Assembly (NCBI RefSeq): GCF_014196635.1
Contig: NZ_JACIEB010000004.1
Coordinates: 124,001-188,000 of the forward strand
Direction of reading: 5' to 3'
Source of the DNA: Sphingobium fontiphilum
GTDB taxonomy: Bacteria > Pseudomonadota > Alphaproteobacteria > Sphingomonadales > Sphingomonadaceae
Length of the DNA: 64,000 bases
Numbering within the stretch: position 1 is the first letter of the stretch; every line of letters begins with the position of its first letter. Position numbers and translations under genes: made by a program. This document shows positions 7,448 through 16,662 of the stretch, one piece after another. Below the pieces are notes generated by a model. It made no database searches. It worked only from the letters and a program-made list of their open reading frames with translations, and had not been told where the DNA came from.

Positions 7448-8170
7448 TCAGAACTTGAATACGGTGCCCAGATAGACGGCCTGGCCATCCTGACGGTCGT
7501 CAGTCAGCGGGCTGATGCGCTGCGCGGCGGCATTGTCATACCGCACGCCGGCGGTGACATTCAGGTTCCTGGTCAGCGAATAGGAGCTGGCCAGACCCAG
7601 CGAATAATCCTTGTCACCCTGACGAACGCCAATTGTGGGCTCGCGGCGATTTTCCATCAGCAGCTTTGTGCTGAACCGGTCCTTGCGACCCTGTTCCAGC
7701 GAGAAGTTGCGTCCATCCACCATCGTTTCGACCGGCACCGGATCAAGCGACTTGCGGCCGACCGCTTCAGGGAGGGCGAAACGACGCCAGCCGCGATCGC
7801 TGTTCAGGCTGAAGGCGACGGGCGCGATGTTGACCGGCGCGATGCTGCTGACGATCGGCGCGCTATTATCATTGGCGCGAACCATCACGGTGATGGAACG
7901 CTCCCCGCTCAACGAACCGCTGGTCGGGGTGAAGCGAAAACCGCGACCACTGGACGACGCCGCCATCCGGGCATAGGCAGCGGCGAGGCGCGCATCCTTG
8001 ATCGTCGGCGTGAAGGAGGAAATGCTGCCCAGGGCCTGAAGCGATACAGGCGACTCGCCGGAACGGATGAACGAACCGCTGCCCGCTGCGCCGATGGCGG
8101 GAGACAACATAAGCCCGGCCACGGCGCAGGCCGTACCGATTGCCAGCAAATGTCCCCTGTACGCACGCAT
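7448..8170 (-). CDS. Exported outer-membrane-like protein of unknown function
   Basis: A 240-residue protein. The ATG at 8170 is chosen because a clear Sec signal peptide follows (basic start, LLAIGTACAVAGLMLSPAIG, cleavage near AIGAAGS); the open frame upstream of it is not protein-like. The middle contains a Ser/Thr-rich region, and the C-terminal half alternates polar and hydrophobic residues (SYSLTRNLNVTAGVRYD) and ends in YLGTVFKF, a C-terminal aromatic typical of beta-barrel proteins. I infer a small outer-membrane or surface protein. I recognise no characterised family. It is transcribed divergently from the DUF3576 gene with a 238-nt intergenic region. Confidence 0.7.
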   Translation of the reverse strand: MRAYRGHLLAIGTACAVAGLMLSPAIGAAGSGSFIRSGESPVSLQALGSISSFTPTIKDARLAAAYARMAASSSGRGFRFTPTSGSLSGERSITVMVRANDNSAPIVSSIAPVNIAPVAFSLNSDRGWRRFALPEAVGRKSLDPVPVETMVDGRNFSLEQGRKDRFSTKLLMENRREPTIGVRQGDKDYSLGLASSYSLTRNLNVTAGVRYDNAAAQRISPLTDDRQDGQAVYLGTVFKF

Positions 8171-8408
8171 GATAAGCGACTCTCTTGTCCCCGTGTTTCT
8201 GTTCTCGAGAAACGCTTTACACCGCCGAACCCGCAATTGGCTAGAGCCGCGCAGCGATTTTATGCCGCTACTGTTGCGCGAAATACACAGAATGACGGGG
8301 TCCACGCAGCGTCCTCCCGCCATTATCCGCCTGCCTCGCCCCTTGCCCAATGGCGCGGCTTCTCTATAGATGCTGCCGGTTCCATCTTTATGTCTTGAGG
8401 ACAAGCGC

Positions 8409-8858
8409 ATGTCTCGCCGCCTTCCCGCCCCGCTTGCCGCCGCCCTGATGGCGACCGCGCTTCTGCCCCTTGCCGCCTGCGGCGGCGGTTCCAAGGACCG
8501 GCCCAAGGCGGATCTGGCCGCGTCGAAGGTTACGACCATCGGCGTCAACAGCTATTTGTGGCGCGCCAGCCTCGACACCATTTCCTTCATGCCGCTGGTG
8601 CAGACCGATTCGAACGGCGGCGTGATCGTGACCGACTGGTATGCCAACCCCAACAGCCCCAATGAACGGATGAAGCTGACCGTGTCGATCCTGGATCAGG
8701 ATTTGCGCGCCGACGCCCTGCGCGTCGCCGCCAGCCGTCAGGTGCTGCAAGGCGGGCAGTGGGTCGACGCGCCGGTGGCCGCCGCGACCGTGCAGAAGCT
8801 GGAGGAAATCATCCTCACCAAGGCGCGCGATCTTCGCCGCATGGCGATCGCCGGCTAA
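8409..8858 (+). CDS. DUF3576 domain lipoprotein
   Basis: A 149-residue lipoprotein: signal peptide with lipobox LPLAAC followed by GGGSKDRP, then the DUF3576 core starting around KVTTIGVNSYLWRASLDTISF and including VIVTDWYANP. The ATG at 8409 gives the natural signal start with GAGGA about 8 nt upstream. The family is confined mainly to alphaproteobacteria, located at the envelope, with no assigned activity. It often sits before leuS-lptE-holA as here, so a role linked to outer-membrane biogenesis is possible but unproved. Confidence 0.88.
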   Translation: MSRRLPAPLAAALMATALLPLAACGGGSKDRPKADLAASKVTTIGVNSYLWRASLDTISFMPLVQTDSNGGVIVTDWYANPNSPNERMKLTVSILDQDLRADALRVAASRQVLQGGQWVDAPVAAATVQKLEEIILTKARDLRRMAIAG

Positions 8859-8904
8859 AACGCCCCCTCCCCGACGCGCCCGCGCGTTGACCATATCATC
8901 ATAA

Positions 8905-8937
8905 GGGACCGGGCTTCTGCGCAGGAAGGCCGGTCCC
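8905..8937 (+). other. Leader hairpin before leuS
   Basis: GGGACCGG (8905-8912) pairs with CCGGTCCC (8930-8937), with a weaker inner helix of CTTC and GAAG. It lies 24 nt before the leuS start and has no T tract. It could stabilise the leuS leader or separate it from the DUF3576 transcript. No T-box or leucine leader peptide is visible. Confidence 0.4.
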
Positions 8938-8960
8938 ACGCTATTTACAAGGGACAGACC

Positions 8961-11489
8961 ATGCAAAGGCGCTTCAACCCGCTTGAGGCCGATGCCCGCT
9001 GGCAGGCCGCCTGGGACGAGAAGCAGACGTTCCGCGCGTCGGACAGCAGCGACAAGCCGCGCTCCTATGTGCTGGAGATGTTCCCCTATCCTTCGGGGCG
9101 CATCCATATCGGCCATGTCCGCAACTATTCCATGGGCGACGTGCTGGCGCGCTTCCGCCGGATGACGGGCCATGAAGTGCTGCACCCCATGGGCTGGGAC
9201 GCCTTTGGGATGCCGGCGGAAAACGCCGCGATGGAAAAGAAGGTCCATCCGGGCAAATGGACCTATGAGAATATCGCGAACATGAAGGCGCAGCTCAAGA
9301 AGCTGGGCTTCGCGCTCGACTGGAGCCGCGAGATCGCGACCTGCCACCCCGACTATTATGGCCATGAACAGGCGCTGTTCCTGGACATGCTGGACGCGGG
9401 TCTCGTCTACCGCAAGGAAAGCGCGGTCAACTGGGACCCGGTCGACATGACCGTGCTGGCCAATGAACAGGTGATCGACGGCAAGGGCTGGCGGTCGGGC
9501 GCGCCGGTGGAAAAGCGCAAGCTGTCCCAGTGGTTCCTCAAGATCACCCAGTTTGCCGACGACCTGCTGGAAGGGTTGAAGACGCTCGACCAGTGGCCTG
9601 AAAAAGTGCGGCTGATGCAGGAAAACTGGATCGGCAAGTCGGTCGGTCTGCAATTCAAATTTCAGCCGGTCGCGCCGTTCGAGGACGAAATCGAAGTCTA
9701 TTCGACCCGGCCCGACACGATTTTCGGGGCGAGCTTCGTGGCGATTGCGGCGGACCATCCGGTCGCGCAGGCGCTGGCTGCCGACAATGCGGACGTCGCT
9801 GCCTTCATTGAAAAGTGCAAGGCGGGCGGCACCACGGCGGCGGAACTGGAAACGGCCGAAAAGCTCGGCTTCGACACCGGCCTGTCGGTTGCCCACCCGT
9901 TCGACGCCGACTGGCATTTGCCCGTGTTCATCGCCAATTTCGTGCTGATGGACTATGGCACCGGTGCGGTCATGGGCGTGCCCGCGCACGACCAGCGCGA
10001 CCTCGACTTCGCGCGCAAATATATGCTGGCGGTGGAGCGCGTCGTCGCGCCCGAAGGGGAAGCGGACAAGTCCATCGGGAACGAGGCCTATACCGGCCCC
10101 GGCGCGCTGGTGAACAGCCGCTTCCTGGACGGTATGAGCGTGGAGGAGGCCAAGGCCGCCGTCATCGCCCGTGCCGAAGCCGAAGGCTGGGGCCAGGGGC
10201 AGACCGTGTTCCGCCTGCGCGACTGGGGCGTGTCGCGCCAGCGTTACTGGGGCACGCCGATCCCGGTCATCCATTGCGAAAGCTGCGGCCCGGTGGGCGT
10301 GCCGAAGGATCAGTTGCCGGTCGTGCTGCCAGAGGATGTCAGCTTCGACATTCCCGGCAATCCGCTGGACCGCCACCCGACCTGGAAGCATGTGCCATGC
10401 CCCCGATGCGGCAAACCCGCTATGCGCGAAACCGACACGCTCGACACCTTCGCCGATTCAAGCTGGTATTTCATCCGCTTCGCCAGCCAGCCCAAGGACA
10501 GGCCGTTCGATCGGGAAACGGTCGAAAAATGGCTGCCCGTCGGCCAGTATATCGGCGGCGTCGAACATGCGATCCTGCATCTTCTCTACGCCCGTTTCTG
10601 GACCCGCGCGCTCCAGCATATGGGGCAGCTTGGCTTTGCCGAACCGTTCACCGGCCTGTTCACCCAGGGCATGGTGACCCACGAAACCTACAGCCGCGAA
10701 CAGGGCGAGGGGCTGCCCCCCGTCTATTTCGCGCCGGGCGAGATCAGCCGCACGTCTGACGGCGCGACGCTGATCGCGGACAACGCCCCGGTTGAGGTCG
10801 GCCGGGTGATCAAAATGTCCAAGTCCAAGAAGAATGTCGTCGATCCCGACGACATCATCGCCCAATATGGCGCGGACGCGGTGCGCTGGTTCATGCTGTC
10901 GGACAGCCCGCCGGAGCGTGACCTGCCCTGGACCGAAAGCGGCATCGAAGGATCGTGGCGCTTCGTCAACCGCCTGTGGCGGCTGTTCGGCACGGTCGAC
11001 GCGGCGGCGCAGGGGCAGGACAAGCCGCTCGACCGCAAGCTGCACCAGACCATCGACGGCGTTGCCAAGGATATCGAGGCGCTGTCCTTCAACAAGGCGG
11101 TGGCGAAAATCTATGAACTCGCCAACGCGGTGGAGAAGGCCGCGCCGTCCGCGTCGCGCAACGCCGCCATCCGCGCGCTCGCGCTGCTGATCGCGCCGAT
11201 GACCCCCCATCTGGCGGAGGAAGCCTGGGCTGAGCTGGGCGAAGACGGCCTGATCGCCGACGCGGCATGGCCCATCGTGGACCCGGCGCTGCTGGTCGAT
11301 GATGAAGTGACCATCGCCTGTCAGGTGATGGGCAAGCTGCGCGACACCATCACCGTGCCCAAGGGGACGGATAGGCAAGAACTGGAAAAGCTGGCCCTCG
11401 CCGCGCCCAATGTGGTCCGCATCCTGGACGGCGCGACGCCCAAGAAGATCATCGTCGTGCCGGATCGTCTGGTGAATTTGGTCATCTGA
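8961..11489 (+). CDS. leuS: Leucyl-tRNA synthetase
   Basis: An 842-residue class Ia aminoacyl-tRNA synthetase that charges tRNA-Leu in the cytoplasm. The HIGH motif is HIGH at 49-52 (after FPYPSGRI), and KMSKS is at 618-622. The large CP1 editing domain lies between, with the conserved [17 protein letters not shown] segment, and a zinc-ribbon-like CESCG...CPRCG insert is near 445-480. The C-terminal anticodon-binding and LeuRS-specific domains end in [10 protein letters not shown]. Length matches bacterial LeuRS. GGGACAGACC before the ATG provides the ribosome-binding site. It is followed by lptE and holA in the order conserved in many proteobacteria. Confidence 0.98.
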   Translation: MQRRFNPLEADARWQAAWDEKQTFRASDSSDKPRSYVLEMFPYPSGRIHIGHVRNYSMGDVLARFRRMTGHEVLHPMGWDAFGMPAENAAMEKKVHPGKWTYENIANMKAQLKKLGFALDWSREIATCHPDYYGHEQALFLDMLDAGLVYRKESAVNWDPVDMTVLANEQVIDGKGWRSGAPVEKRKLSQWFLKITQFADDLLEGLKTLDQWPEKVRLMQENWIGKSVGLQFKFQPVAPFEDEIEVYSTRPDTIFGASFVAIAADHPVAQALAADNADVAAFIEKCKAGGTTAAELETAEKLGFDTGLSVAHPFDADWHLPVFIANFVLMDYGTGAVMGVPAHDQRDLDFARKYMLAVERVVAPEGEADKSIGNEAYTGPGALVNSRFLDGMSVEEAKAAVIARAEAEGWGQGQTVFRLRDWGVSRQRYWGTPIPVIHCESCGPVGVPKDQLPVVLPEDVSFDIPGNPLDRHPTWKHVPCPRCGKPAMRETDTLDTFADSSWYFIRFASQPKDRPFDRETVEKWLPVGQYIGGVEHAILHLLYARFWTRALQHMGQLGFAEPFTGLFTQGMVTHETYSREQGEGLPPVYFAPGEISRTSDGATLIADNAPVEVGRVIKMSKSKKNVVDPDDIIAQYGADAVRWFMLSDSPPERDLPWTESGIEGSWRFVNRLWRLFGTVDAAAQGQDKPLDRKLHQTIDGVAKDIEALSFNKAVAKIYELANAVEKAAPSASRNAAIRALALLIAPMTPHLAEEAWAELGEDGLIADAAWPIVDPALLVDDEVTIACQVMGKLRDTITVPKGTDRQELEKLALAAPNVVRILDGATPKKIIVVPDRLVNLVI

Positions 11490-11495
11490 TAACAT

Positions 11496-11573
11496 CCGTT
11501 CGGGTCGAGCCTGTCGAAGCCCCGCTCTTCCTGCGAAAGCAGGAAAGCCCTTCGACAGGCTCAGGGCGAACGG
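11496..11573. repeat. Inverted pair of REP-like repeats with inner GAAA hairpin
   Basis: The left arm begins CCGTTCGGGTCGAGCCTGTC and the right arm ends CTCAGGGCGAACGG; they are near-perfect inverted copies of the CCCTTCGACAGGCTCAGGGC family. Between them TTCCTGC-GAAA-GCAGGAA (11528-11545) forms a perfect 7-bp hairpin with a GNRA-type tetraloop. The pair lies 7 nt after the leuS stop and 14 nt before the lptE start, so a long stem can form in a leuS-lptE transcript. Confidence 0.75.
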
Positions 11574-11587
11574 CTATGGAGGTTGGC

Positions 11588-12097
11588 ATGAAGCCTTGGC
11601 CCCTGCTCCTTATCGCGCTCACCGCTCTTTCCGCCTGTGGCCTGCGCCCCGTCTATTCGGGCGGGAGTCAGGGCGCGGTGGCCCGGTCGCTGGGCAATGT
11701 GGAGGTCGCCGCGATCGAGGGGAAGGCGGGCTGGCTGACGCGCAATGCGCTCAACGACCGGCTGTCGACCATGCGCGGCGGCGATGGCCCGGCCTATAAG
11801 CTCGTGGTGAAGCTGGACGACCAGATCAGCGGTTTCGGCCTGCGCGCCGACGCCGCCGTCACGCGCGAGCGGCGGACGCTGCGCGCGCGATACCAGTTGA
11901 TCGACGTAGCGACGGGCGCGCAGGTGCTGGACGACACCGCCGGGTCGGATGCGGGCATCGACGTGACCTCCAGCGAATATGCGACCATAGCGGCCGAAGA
12001 CACGGCACTCGAACGGCTGGCGCAGACGGTGGCGGACCAGATCGTCATGCGGCTGGCGCTCTATGCCGCGCAAAATGGCGGCCATGAAGGCCGATAA
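11588..12097 (+). CDS. lptE: LPS-assembly lipoprotein LptE
   Basis: A 169-residue outer-membrane lipoprotein that plugs the LptD barrel and helps insert lipopolysaccharide. The signal peptide (KPWPLLLIALTALSAC) has lipobox LSAC and is followed by GLRPVYSGG, the conserved LptE N-terminus. The start at 11588 is preferred to 11576 because GGAGG lies 6-7 nt before it. The position between leuS and holA is the classical lptE context. The 3' end overlaps the start of holA. Confidence 0.92.
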   Translation: MKPWPLLLIALTALSACGLRPVYSGGSQGAVARSLGNVEVAAIEGKAGWLTRNALNDRLSTMRGGDGPAYKLVVKLDDQISGFGLRADAAVTRERRTLRARYQLIDVATGAQVLDDTAGSDAGIDVTSSEYATIAAEDTALERLAQTVADQIVMRLALYAAQNGGHEGR

Positions 12098-13118
12098 GCG
12101 GCCCCAGATCGAAAAGGCGCTGGACGCGGCGGCGCAGGGGGCCGGGGATTATCGCTTCTTCCTGCTTTACGGCCCGGACGAGGCGACCAGCCACGCCCAC
12201 ATGAAGCGGCTGGAGCGCGCCATGGGGCAGGGCGCCGAGCGGATCGACATCGACGCCCCCCGGCTGCGCGACGACCCGGCGCAGCTGGCCGACGAAGCCG
12301 CGTCCTTTTCCATGTTCGGGGACAAACGCTGGATCCGCGTCAATGGCATTGCCGAAGATTCGCTGCCCGCCGTGCAGGCGCTGCTGGAGGCGCAGGCGGC
12401 GGGCGATCCGGTGGTCGCGGTCGCCGGCGCGCTCAAGCCAAGCTCGAAACTGCTCAAATATGTGCTCGACTCGCCCCGCGCGCTGGCCGCCATTTCCTAT
12501 CAGCCCAATGCGCGGGAAGCGGACCAGATATTGATGGCCACCGCGCGCGAAAGCGGCCTGCGGCTTTCAGCGGAGCTTGCCCGGCGGATCAATGACGCGG
12601 TCGGCGCGGACCGCACGCTGGCGGGCAATGAGGTGGAGAAGATCGCCCTCTATCTCGACGCCGCGCCCGACCGGCCGCGCGAGGCGACGGCGGAAGCCAT
12701 CGACGCACTGGCCGCCGACAATGCCGATGACGACGCCATGCCGCTGGTCAATGCGGTGCTGGGCGGCGACCTTAGCGCCATGCACCGCGAACTGGCGCGG
12801 CTGCGCATGGCGGGCGCGCATATGGCGGCGGTCATCCGCCCGCTGATGACCCGCGCGATGCTGGTCGCGGGCCTGCGGATCGACGTCGACAAGGGCCGAG
12901 GCAGCCCCGACATCGTGGTGGACGCCAACAAGGCGGTCTTCTGGAGGGAAAAGCCGGCCGTCATCCGCCAGTTGCACATCTGGGACGCGGCCGGCATCGC
13001 CCGGGTGATCCACCGCCTGGCCGCGGCCGAACGGATGACGCGCGGGCGCGGCGCGGGCGACGTTCTAGTGCAGCATGAGTTGCTCGCCATCGCGCGACAG
13101 GCCGCGCGCGCGCGTTGA
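12084..13118 (+). CDS. holA: DNA polymerase III subunit delta
   Basis: A 344-residue clamp-loader delta subunit, which opens the beta sliding clamp for loading at primer-template junctions. Family features include FFLLYGPDEATSHAHMKRLE near the N-terminus, RWIRVNG near residue 80, the LLKYVLDSP segment, the GADRTLAGNEVEKIALYLD collar region and the C-terminal VLVQHELLAIARQAAR. Three ATGs (12063, 12075, 12084) lie at the start; the last gives the family-typical MKADK-type N-terminus and overlaps lptE by 14 nt, implying translational coupling. Confidence 0.93.
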   Translation: MKADKRPQIEKALDAAAQGAGDYRFFLLYGPDEATSHAHMKRLERAMGQGAERIDIDAPRLRDDPAQLADEAASFSMFGDKRWIRVNGIAEDSLPAVQALLEAQAAGDPVVAVAGALKPSSKLLKYVLDSPRALAAISYQPNAREADQILMATARESGLRLSAELARRINDAVGADRTLAGNEVEKIALYLDAAPDRPREATAEAIDALAADNADDDAMPLVNAVLGGDLSAMHRELARLRMAGAHMAAVIRPLMTRAMLVAGLRIDVDKGRGSPDIVVDANKAVFWREKPAVIRQLHIWDAAGIARVIHRLAAAERMTRGRGAGDVLVQHELLAIARQAARAR

Positions 13119-13166
13119 TCGCCCCACGGCTTGATCGCGTGAGCCGCGCGGCCCATATTGGCGTTC

Positions 13167-13562
13167 ATGGAAAAGCTGCACCTGACCGACGCCGAATGGC
13201 GCGCCCGCCTGACCCCCGAACAATATCATGTCCTGCGCGAAGCGGGGACGGAGCGGGCCTTTGGCGGGCGATTGAACGCCAACAAGGCGGACGGAACCTA
13301 TTATTGCGCCGGATGCGGGGCGGAGCTGTTCTCCTCCGACGAGAAATATGACAGCGGGTCGGGCTGGCCCAGCTTTACAGCGCCCGTCGACGCCGATGCG
13401 GTGGAGGAAGTTCGCGACGCCAGCCATGGCATGATCCGCACCGAAATACGCTGCGCCAAATGCGACGGTCATCTGGGCCATGTCTTCCCCGACGGGCCGG
13501 GCGTCACGGGCCTGCGCTACTGCATGAACAGCGCCGCGCTGGATTTCCGCCCGGCCGACTGA
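13167..13562 (+). CDS. msrB: Peptide-methionine (R)-S-oxide reductase
   Basis: A 131-residue MsrB that reduces methionine-R-sulfoxide in damaged proteins. The zinc site is formed by two CxxC pairs (CAGCG and CAKC), the family signature GHVFPDGPG is present, and the catalytic Cys is in [15 protein letters not shown] three codons upstream is less likely than the ATG at 13167. The protein has no signal peptide, so it is cytoplasmic. It stands alone between holA and the penicillin-binding protein gene. Confidence 0.96.
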   Translation: MEKLHLTDAEWRARLTPEQYHVLREAGTERAFGGRLNANKADGTYYCAGCGAELFSSDEKYDSGSGWPSFTAPVDADAVEEVRDASHGMIRTEIRCAKCDGHLGHVFPDGPGVTGLRYCMNSAALDFRPAD

Positions 13563-13662
13563 TCGGCTGGTTCAGCCCTGGTAAAGCCGCGATCCTCTTT
13601 CAGCGGCGTTCGGGAAGGGCTGGTCGCGGCCCTGTTTTGGCCTTATGCGGGGCGGCACTATC

Positions 13663-15729
13663 ATGGCACGATCTGGCAAGAGCAAAGCGGAACCGGGCCG
13701 GCTGAAACGCTGGTTCATCAGGGGCATCAAGATCGGGGCGATCGGCGCGCTGGCGGGGCTGATCGCGCTCGTCGTCGCGGTGTTCGTGGCGATGCAGTCG
13801 CTGCCCGACTATGCCAGCCTCAAATCCTCCCCCAATGGCCAGATGATCCGCGTTCATGCCGCCGACGGCAGCGTGATCGTGTCGATCGGCCCCAGTTTCG
13901 GCCGCTGGCTGAATTATGACCAGATCCCCGAAGTGATGGTCGACGCGATGGTGTCGACCGAGGACAAGCGTTTCTATCACCATCCCGGCATCGACCCCAT
14001 CGGCATGGCCCGCGCCGCCTGGTTCGCCATCGAAAATCGCGGCACCGGCCGGCGGATGCAGGGCGCGTCGACGATCACGCAACAGGTGACGCGCAACATC
14101 TTCCTCAACAACAGCTATACGTTCGGCCGCAAGGCGCGCGAGATGATCCTGGCGATGGCGATGGAGCGCAAATTCTCCAAGCGCCAGATCCTGGAGCTTT
14201 ACCTCAACAAGGTCTATTTCGGTGGCGGCGCCTATGGCATTGACGCGGCCAGCCGCAAGTTTTTCGGCCATCCCGCAACCGCGCTCAACCTGCCCGAAGC
14301 CGCGATCATCGCGGGCCTTGTCAAGGCCCCGTCCAGCTATTCCCCCACCGCCGATGCCGATGCCGCCATCGGCCGCGCGGGCGTGGTGCTGGACCTGATG
14401 CGCGAAAATGGCGCGATCACCGCGTCGCAGCAGGCCGCCGCCGACATACGGGGCGTGAAGCTGGCGCCCGAACCGAAACAGAATTCCGTCCGCTATTTCA
14501 CCGACTGGGCGTTGCCGCAGCTTGACGTGCTGATCGAGGAGCAGAGCGAGCCGCTGGAGGTTTACACCACCATCGACCTCGCCATGCAGCGGGCGGCGAC
14601 GGCGGCGGTGCAGGCCAATGTGCCCGCCGGGGCGCAGGGCGCGCTGGTCAGCCTGGACCGCGACGGCGCGGTGCGGGCCATGGTCGGCGGTCTCGACTAT
14701 GTGACGTCCAATTATAACCGCGCGACCACCGCCACGCGCCAGCCGGGTTCGGCATGGAAGCTGTTCGTCTATATGGCGGCGCTGGAGGGGGGCTATACCC
14801 CGGACACTGGCGTTACCGACAAGCCGGTCGACATCAACGGGTGGAAGCCGCGCAACAGTTCCGGGCGTTTTTCCGGCGACATCGACGTGCGAACCGCCTT
14901 TGCCTACTCCATCAACACCGTCGCCGCGCAACTGGGCGTGGAGGTCGGCTTTGCCACCATTGCCGACATGGCCCGCCGGTTCGGCATCACCACGCCCATC
15001 AACACCCACCCGTCGATGGTGCTGGGCACGTCGGACGTGCGCCTGATCGACATGACCCGCGCCTTCGCCTCCATCGCGCGCAAGGGCATCGCTGTCACCC
15101 CCTATGGCATTACCAAGGTGACGACCGCCGACGGGCGGTTGCTGTACGAGCATGAGGATGACACCAGCCGGGTGCTGGTCGCCCCCTGGGTCGCGGCGGG
15201 GATGACCGACCTCATGCAGACGGCGGTCAGCACCGGCACCGGCAAGGCGGCGCAGATTGGCCGCCCGGTGGCGGGCAAGACCGGCACCACCAGCAGCAAC
15301 AAGGACGGCTGGTTCCTGGGCTTTTCCAGCGGCATCACCACGGGCGTGTGGATGGGCCGCGACGATGCCCGCGCCGTGCCCGTGCTTCAGGGCGGCCGCG
15401 CGCCCGCGCGCGCCTTCGCCGACTATATGAAGGTCGCCGTGGCCAAGCGGCCGGTCGAACAGTTCGAAACCGAAGTCACCCTGCCCGAATGGCAGCTGGA
15501 ACCCGATGAGGAAGCCTATTTCGGCCAGCCCGACAATGGCATGGAGGGCGCCCCGGAAGGCGGCATGATGGTCGATGAAAACGGGATGCCGATCGACCGT
15601 TCGTCGCGCGACAATGGCGATGGCGAGGGCGAGGCGCCCGCGCGGATCGACCAGCAGTGGATCGACAATGTGCTGGGCCGGGGCCGGAACAACCAGCCGC
15701 CCCGCGATCCGGCGGCGCCGCAGCCATGA
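13663..15729 (+). CDS. Class A penicillin-binding protein (transglycosylase/transpeptidase)
   Basis: A 688-residue PBP1-type enzyme that polymerises and cross-links peptidoglycan. One N-terminal membrane anchor (IGAIGALAGLIALVVAVFVA) is followed by the GT51 domain with catalytic E100 in EDKRFYHHPG and GASTITQQVTRN. The transpeptidase domain has SxxK at S363-K366, SIN in AYSINTVAAQ and KTG at 539-541. The tail after about residue 610 is acidic and Pro/Gln-rich and probably disordered. The ATG at 13663 is preferred over 13645 because GCGGGGCGG then lies upstream. It overlaps the DUF983 gene by 4 nt (ATGA), so the two are translationally coupled. Confidence 0.95.
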   Translation: MARSGKSKAEPGRLKRWFIRGIKIGAIGALAGLIALVVAVFVAMQSLPDYASLKSSPNGQMIRVHAADGSVIVSIGPSFGRWLNYDQIPEVMVDAMVSTEDKRFYHHPGIDPIGMARAAWFAIENRGTGRRMQGASTITQQVTRNIFLNNSYTFGRKAREMILAMAMERKFSKRQILELYLNKVYFGGGAYGIDAASRKFFGHPATALNLPEAAIIAGLVKAPSSYSPTADADAAIGRAGVVLDLMRENGAITASQQAAADIRGVKLAPEPKQNSVRYFTDWALPQLDVLIEEQSEPLEVYTTIDLAMQRAATAAVQANVPAGAQGALVSLDRDGAVRAMVGGLDYVTSNYNRATTATRQPGSAWKLFVYMAALEGGYTPDTGVTDKPVDINGWKPRNSSGRFSGDIDVRTAFAYSINTVAAQLGVEVGFATIADMARRFGITTPINTHPSMVLGTSDVRLIDMTRAFASIARKGIAVTPYGITKVTTADGRLLYEHEDDTSRVLVAPWVAAGMTDLMQTAVSTGTGKAAQIGRPVAGKTGTTSSNKDGWFLGFSSGITTGVWMGRDDARAVPVLQGGRAPARAFADYMKVAVAKRPVEQFETEVTLPEWQLEPDEEAYFGQPDNGMEGAPEGGMMVDENGMPIDRSSRDNGDGEGEAPARIDQQWIDNVLGRGRNNQPPRDPAAPQP

Positions 15730-16103
15730 CCGATCGTTCGCCCGCCGGGGATCGCCCCTTTGGCCCGGCGCTGGCGCTGGCCCTGCGCGGACGCTGTCCC
15801 GCCTGTGGCGAGGGGCGGATGTTCGCCTCTTTCCTGAAACCGGCGGCGGCTTGCGCCCATTGCGGCCAGCCCTGGAACGTCCATAGCGCCGACGATTTTC
15901 CCGCCTATCTCGTCATCCTGTTGCTGGGCCACATATTGGTCCCGCTGATGATAGAGGTGAATGCGGCGCTCGCCATCCCGCTGGGGGTGCAGGCGGCGTT
16001 ATGGCCGGGGCTGGCGCTGGTGCTGGCGGTGGCGCTGATCCAACCGGCCAAGGGCGCGGTCATCGCCTTTCAATGGTCGCGCCGGATGCACGGATTCCGA
16101 TAA
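15726..16103 (+). CDS. DUF983 family membrane protein
   Basis: A 125-residue protein starting with a four-cysteine zinc-binding segment (CPACGEGRMF...CAHCG) and followed by two transmembrane helices (FPAYLVILLLGHILVPLMI and ALWPGLALVLAVALI). This is the DUF983 pattern, common in alphaproteobacteria and of unknown biochemical role. The ATGA overlap with the preceding penicillin-binding protein gene suggests a shared transcript and possibly an envelope role. Confidence 0.88.
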   Translation: MTDRSPAGDRPFGPALALALRGRCPACGEGRMFASFLKPAAACAHCGQPWNVHSADDFPAYLVILLLGHILVPLMIEVNAALAIPLGVQAALWPGLALVLAVALIQPAKGAVIAFQWSRRMHGFR

Positions 16104-16105
16104 AG

Positions 16106-16543
16106 CTATTCCGGCCGCTTCAGCGCGTTGCGCTCCATCGCCTCGCGCAGCGTCGCGTCGATTTCGCGGCGGCCTTCCGGGCCATGGGTGACGACCGTCG
16201 TGTCGCAGGTGGCGACGCACACGCCCTTTTGAAAGGCGGCGGAGGAAATGGTCCAGCTCGTCCGGCCGATATGGCCGATCGCGCAATGGATGTGGAACGG
16301 GTAGGGGAAGTGCGATTCCTCGACATAGTTCAGGGAAACCGCGGCCACCAGCCAGCGCACCCCCTGTTCCTGCGGGTGACGGCCCAGATGATGGTGGAAC
16401 CGGATGCGGGCCGTTTCGAATATCGCGGAGATGGCGACATTGTTGACATGGCCCATAGTGTCGAGGTCACCGAAGCGCGTATCCAGCGTGGTGACGAAGG
16501 CATAGGCGTCGGGGTCCAGCCGCCAGGATTCGGGTTTGGCCAT
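16106..16543 (-). CDS. Acyl-CoA thioesterase, hotdog (4HBT) family
   Basis: A 145-residue single hotdog domain. The segment TRFGDLDTMGHVNNVAI carries the catalytic Asp of the 4-hydroxybenzoyl-CoA thioesterase/YbgC class, and a Tyr/Glu-containing central strand follows (LNYVEESHFPYPF). It should hydrolyse an acyl-CoA thioester; the substrate is open. It is convergent with DUF983, with only 2 nt between the stops, so transcripts probably overlap. The TonB-like gene lies upstream on the same strand. Confidence 0.9.
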   Translation of the reverse strand: MAKPESWRLDPDAYAFVTTLDTRFGDLDTMGHVNNVAISAIFETARIRFHHHLGRHPQEQGVRWLVAAVSLNYVEESHFPYPFHIHCAIGHIGRTSWTISSAAFQKGVCVATCDTTVVTHGPEGRREIDATLREAMERNALKRPE

Positions 16544-16662
16544 ATCCTGTTTTTCTCCTCTGCCCCGGCTCTTACTCCCACAGGGCCATTATGCAACTCC
16601 ATGCGGCGCGAAAGCCCCGCATATGCGACCTTTTTGACACAGGTTGCGGGGCATTTTTCACC

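Noticed and set aside
8859..8960. T-box or leucine attenuator before leuS
   Set aside because: No T-box consensus, no leader peptide with Leu codons and no terminator tail.
8388..10391. 667-codon minus-strand frame across the DUF3576 gene and leuS
   Set aside because: Runs antisense to two clearly recognised genes, and the composition is artefactual.
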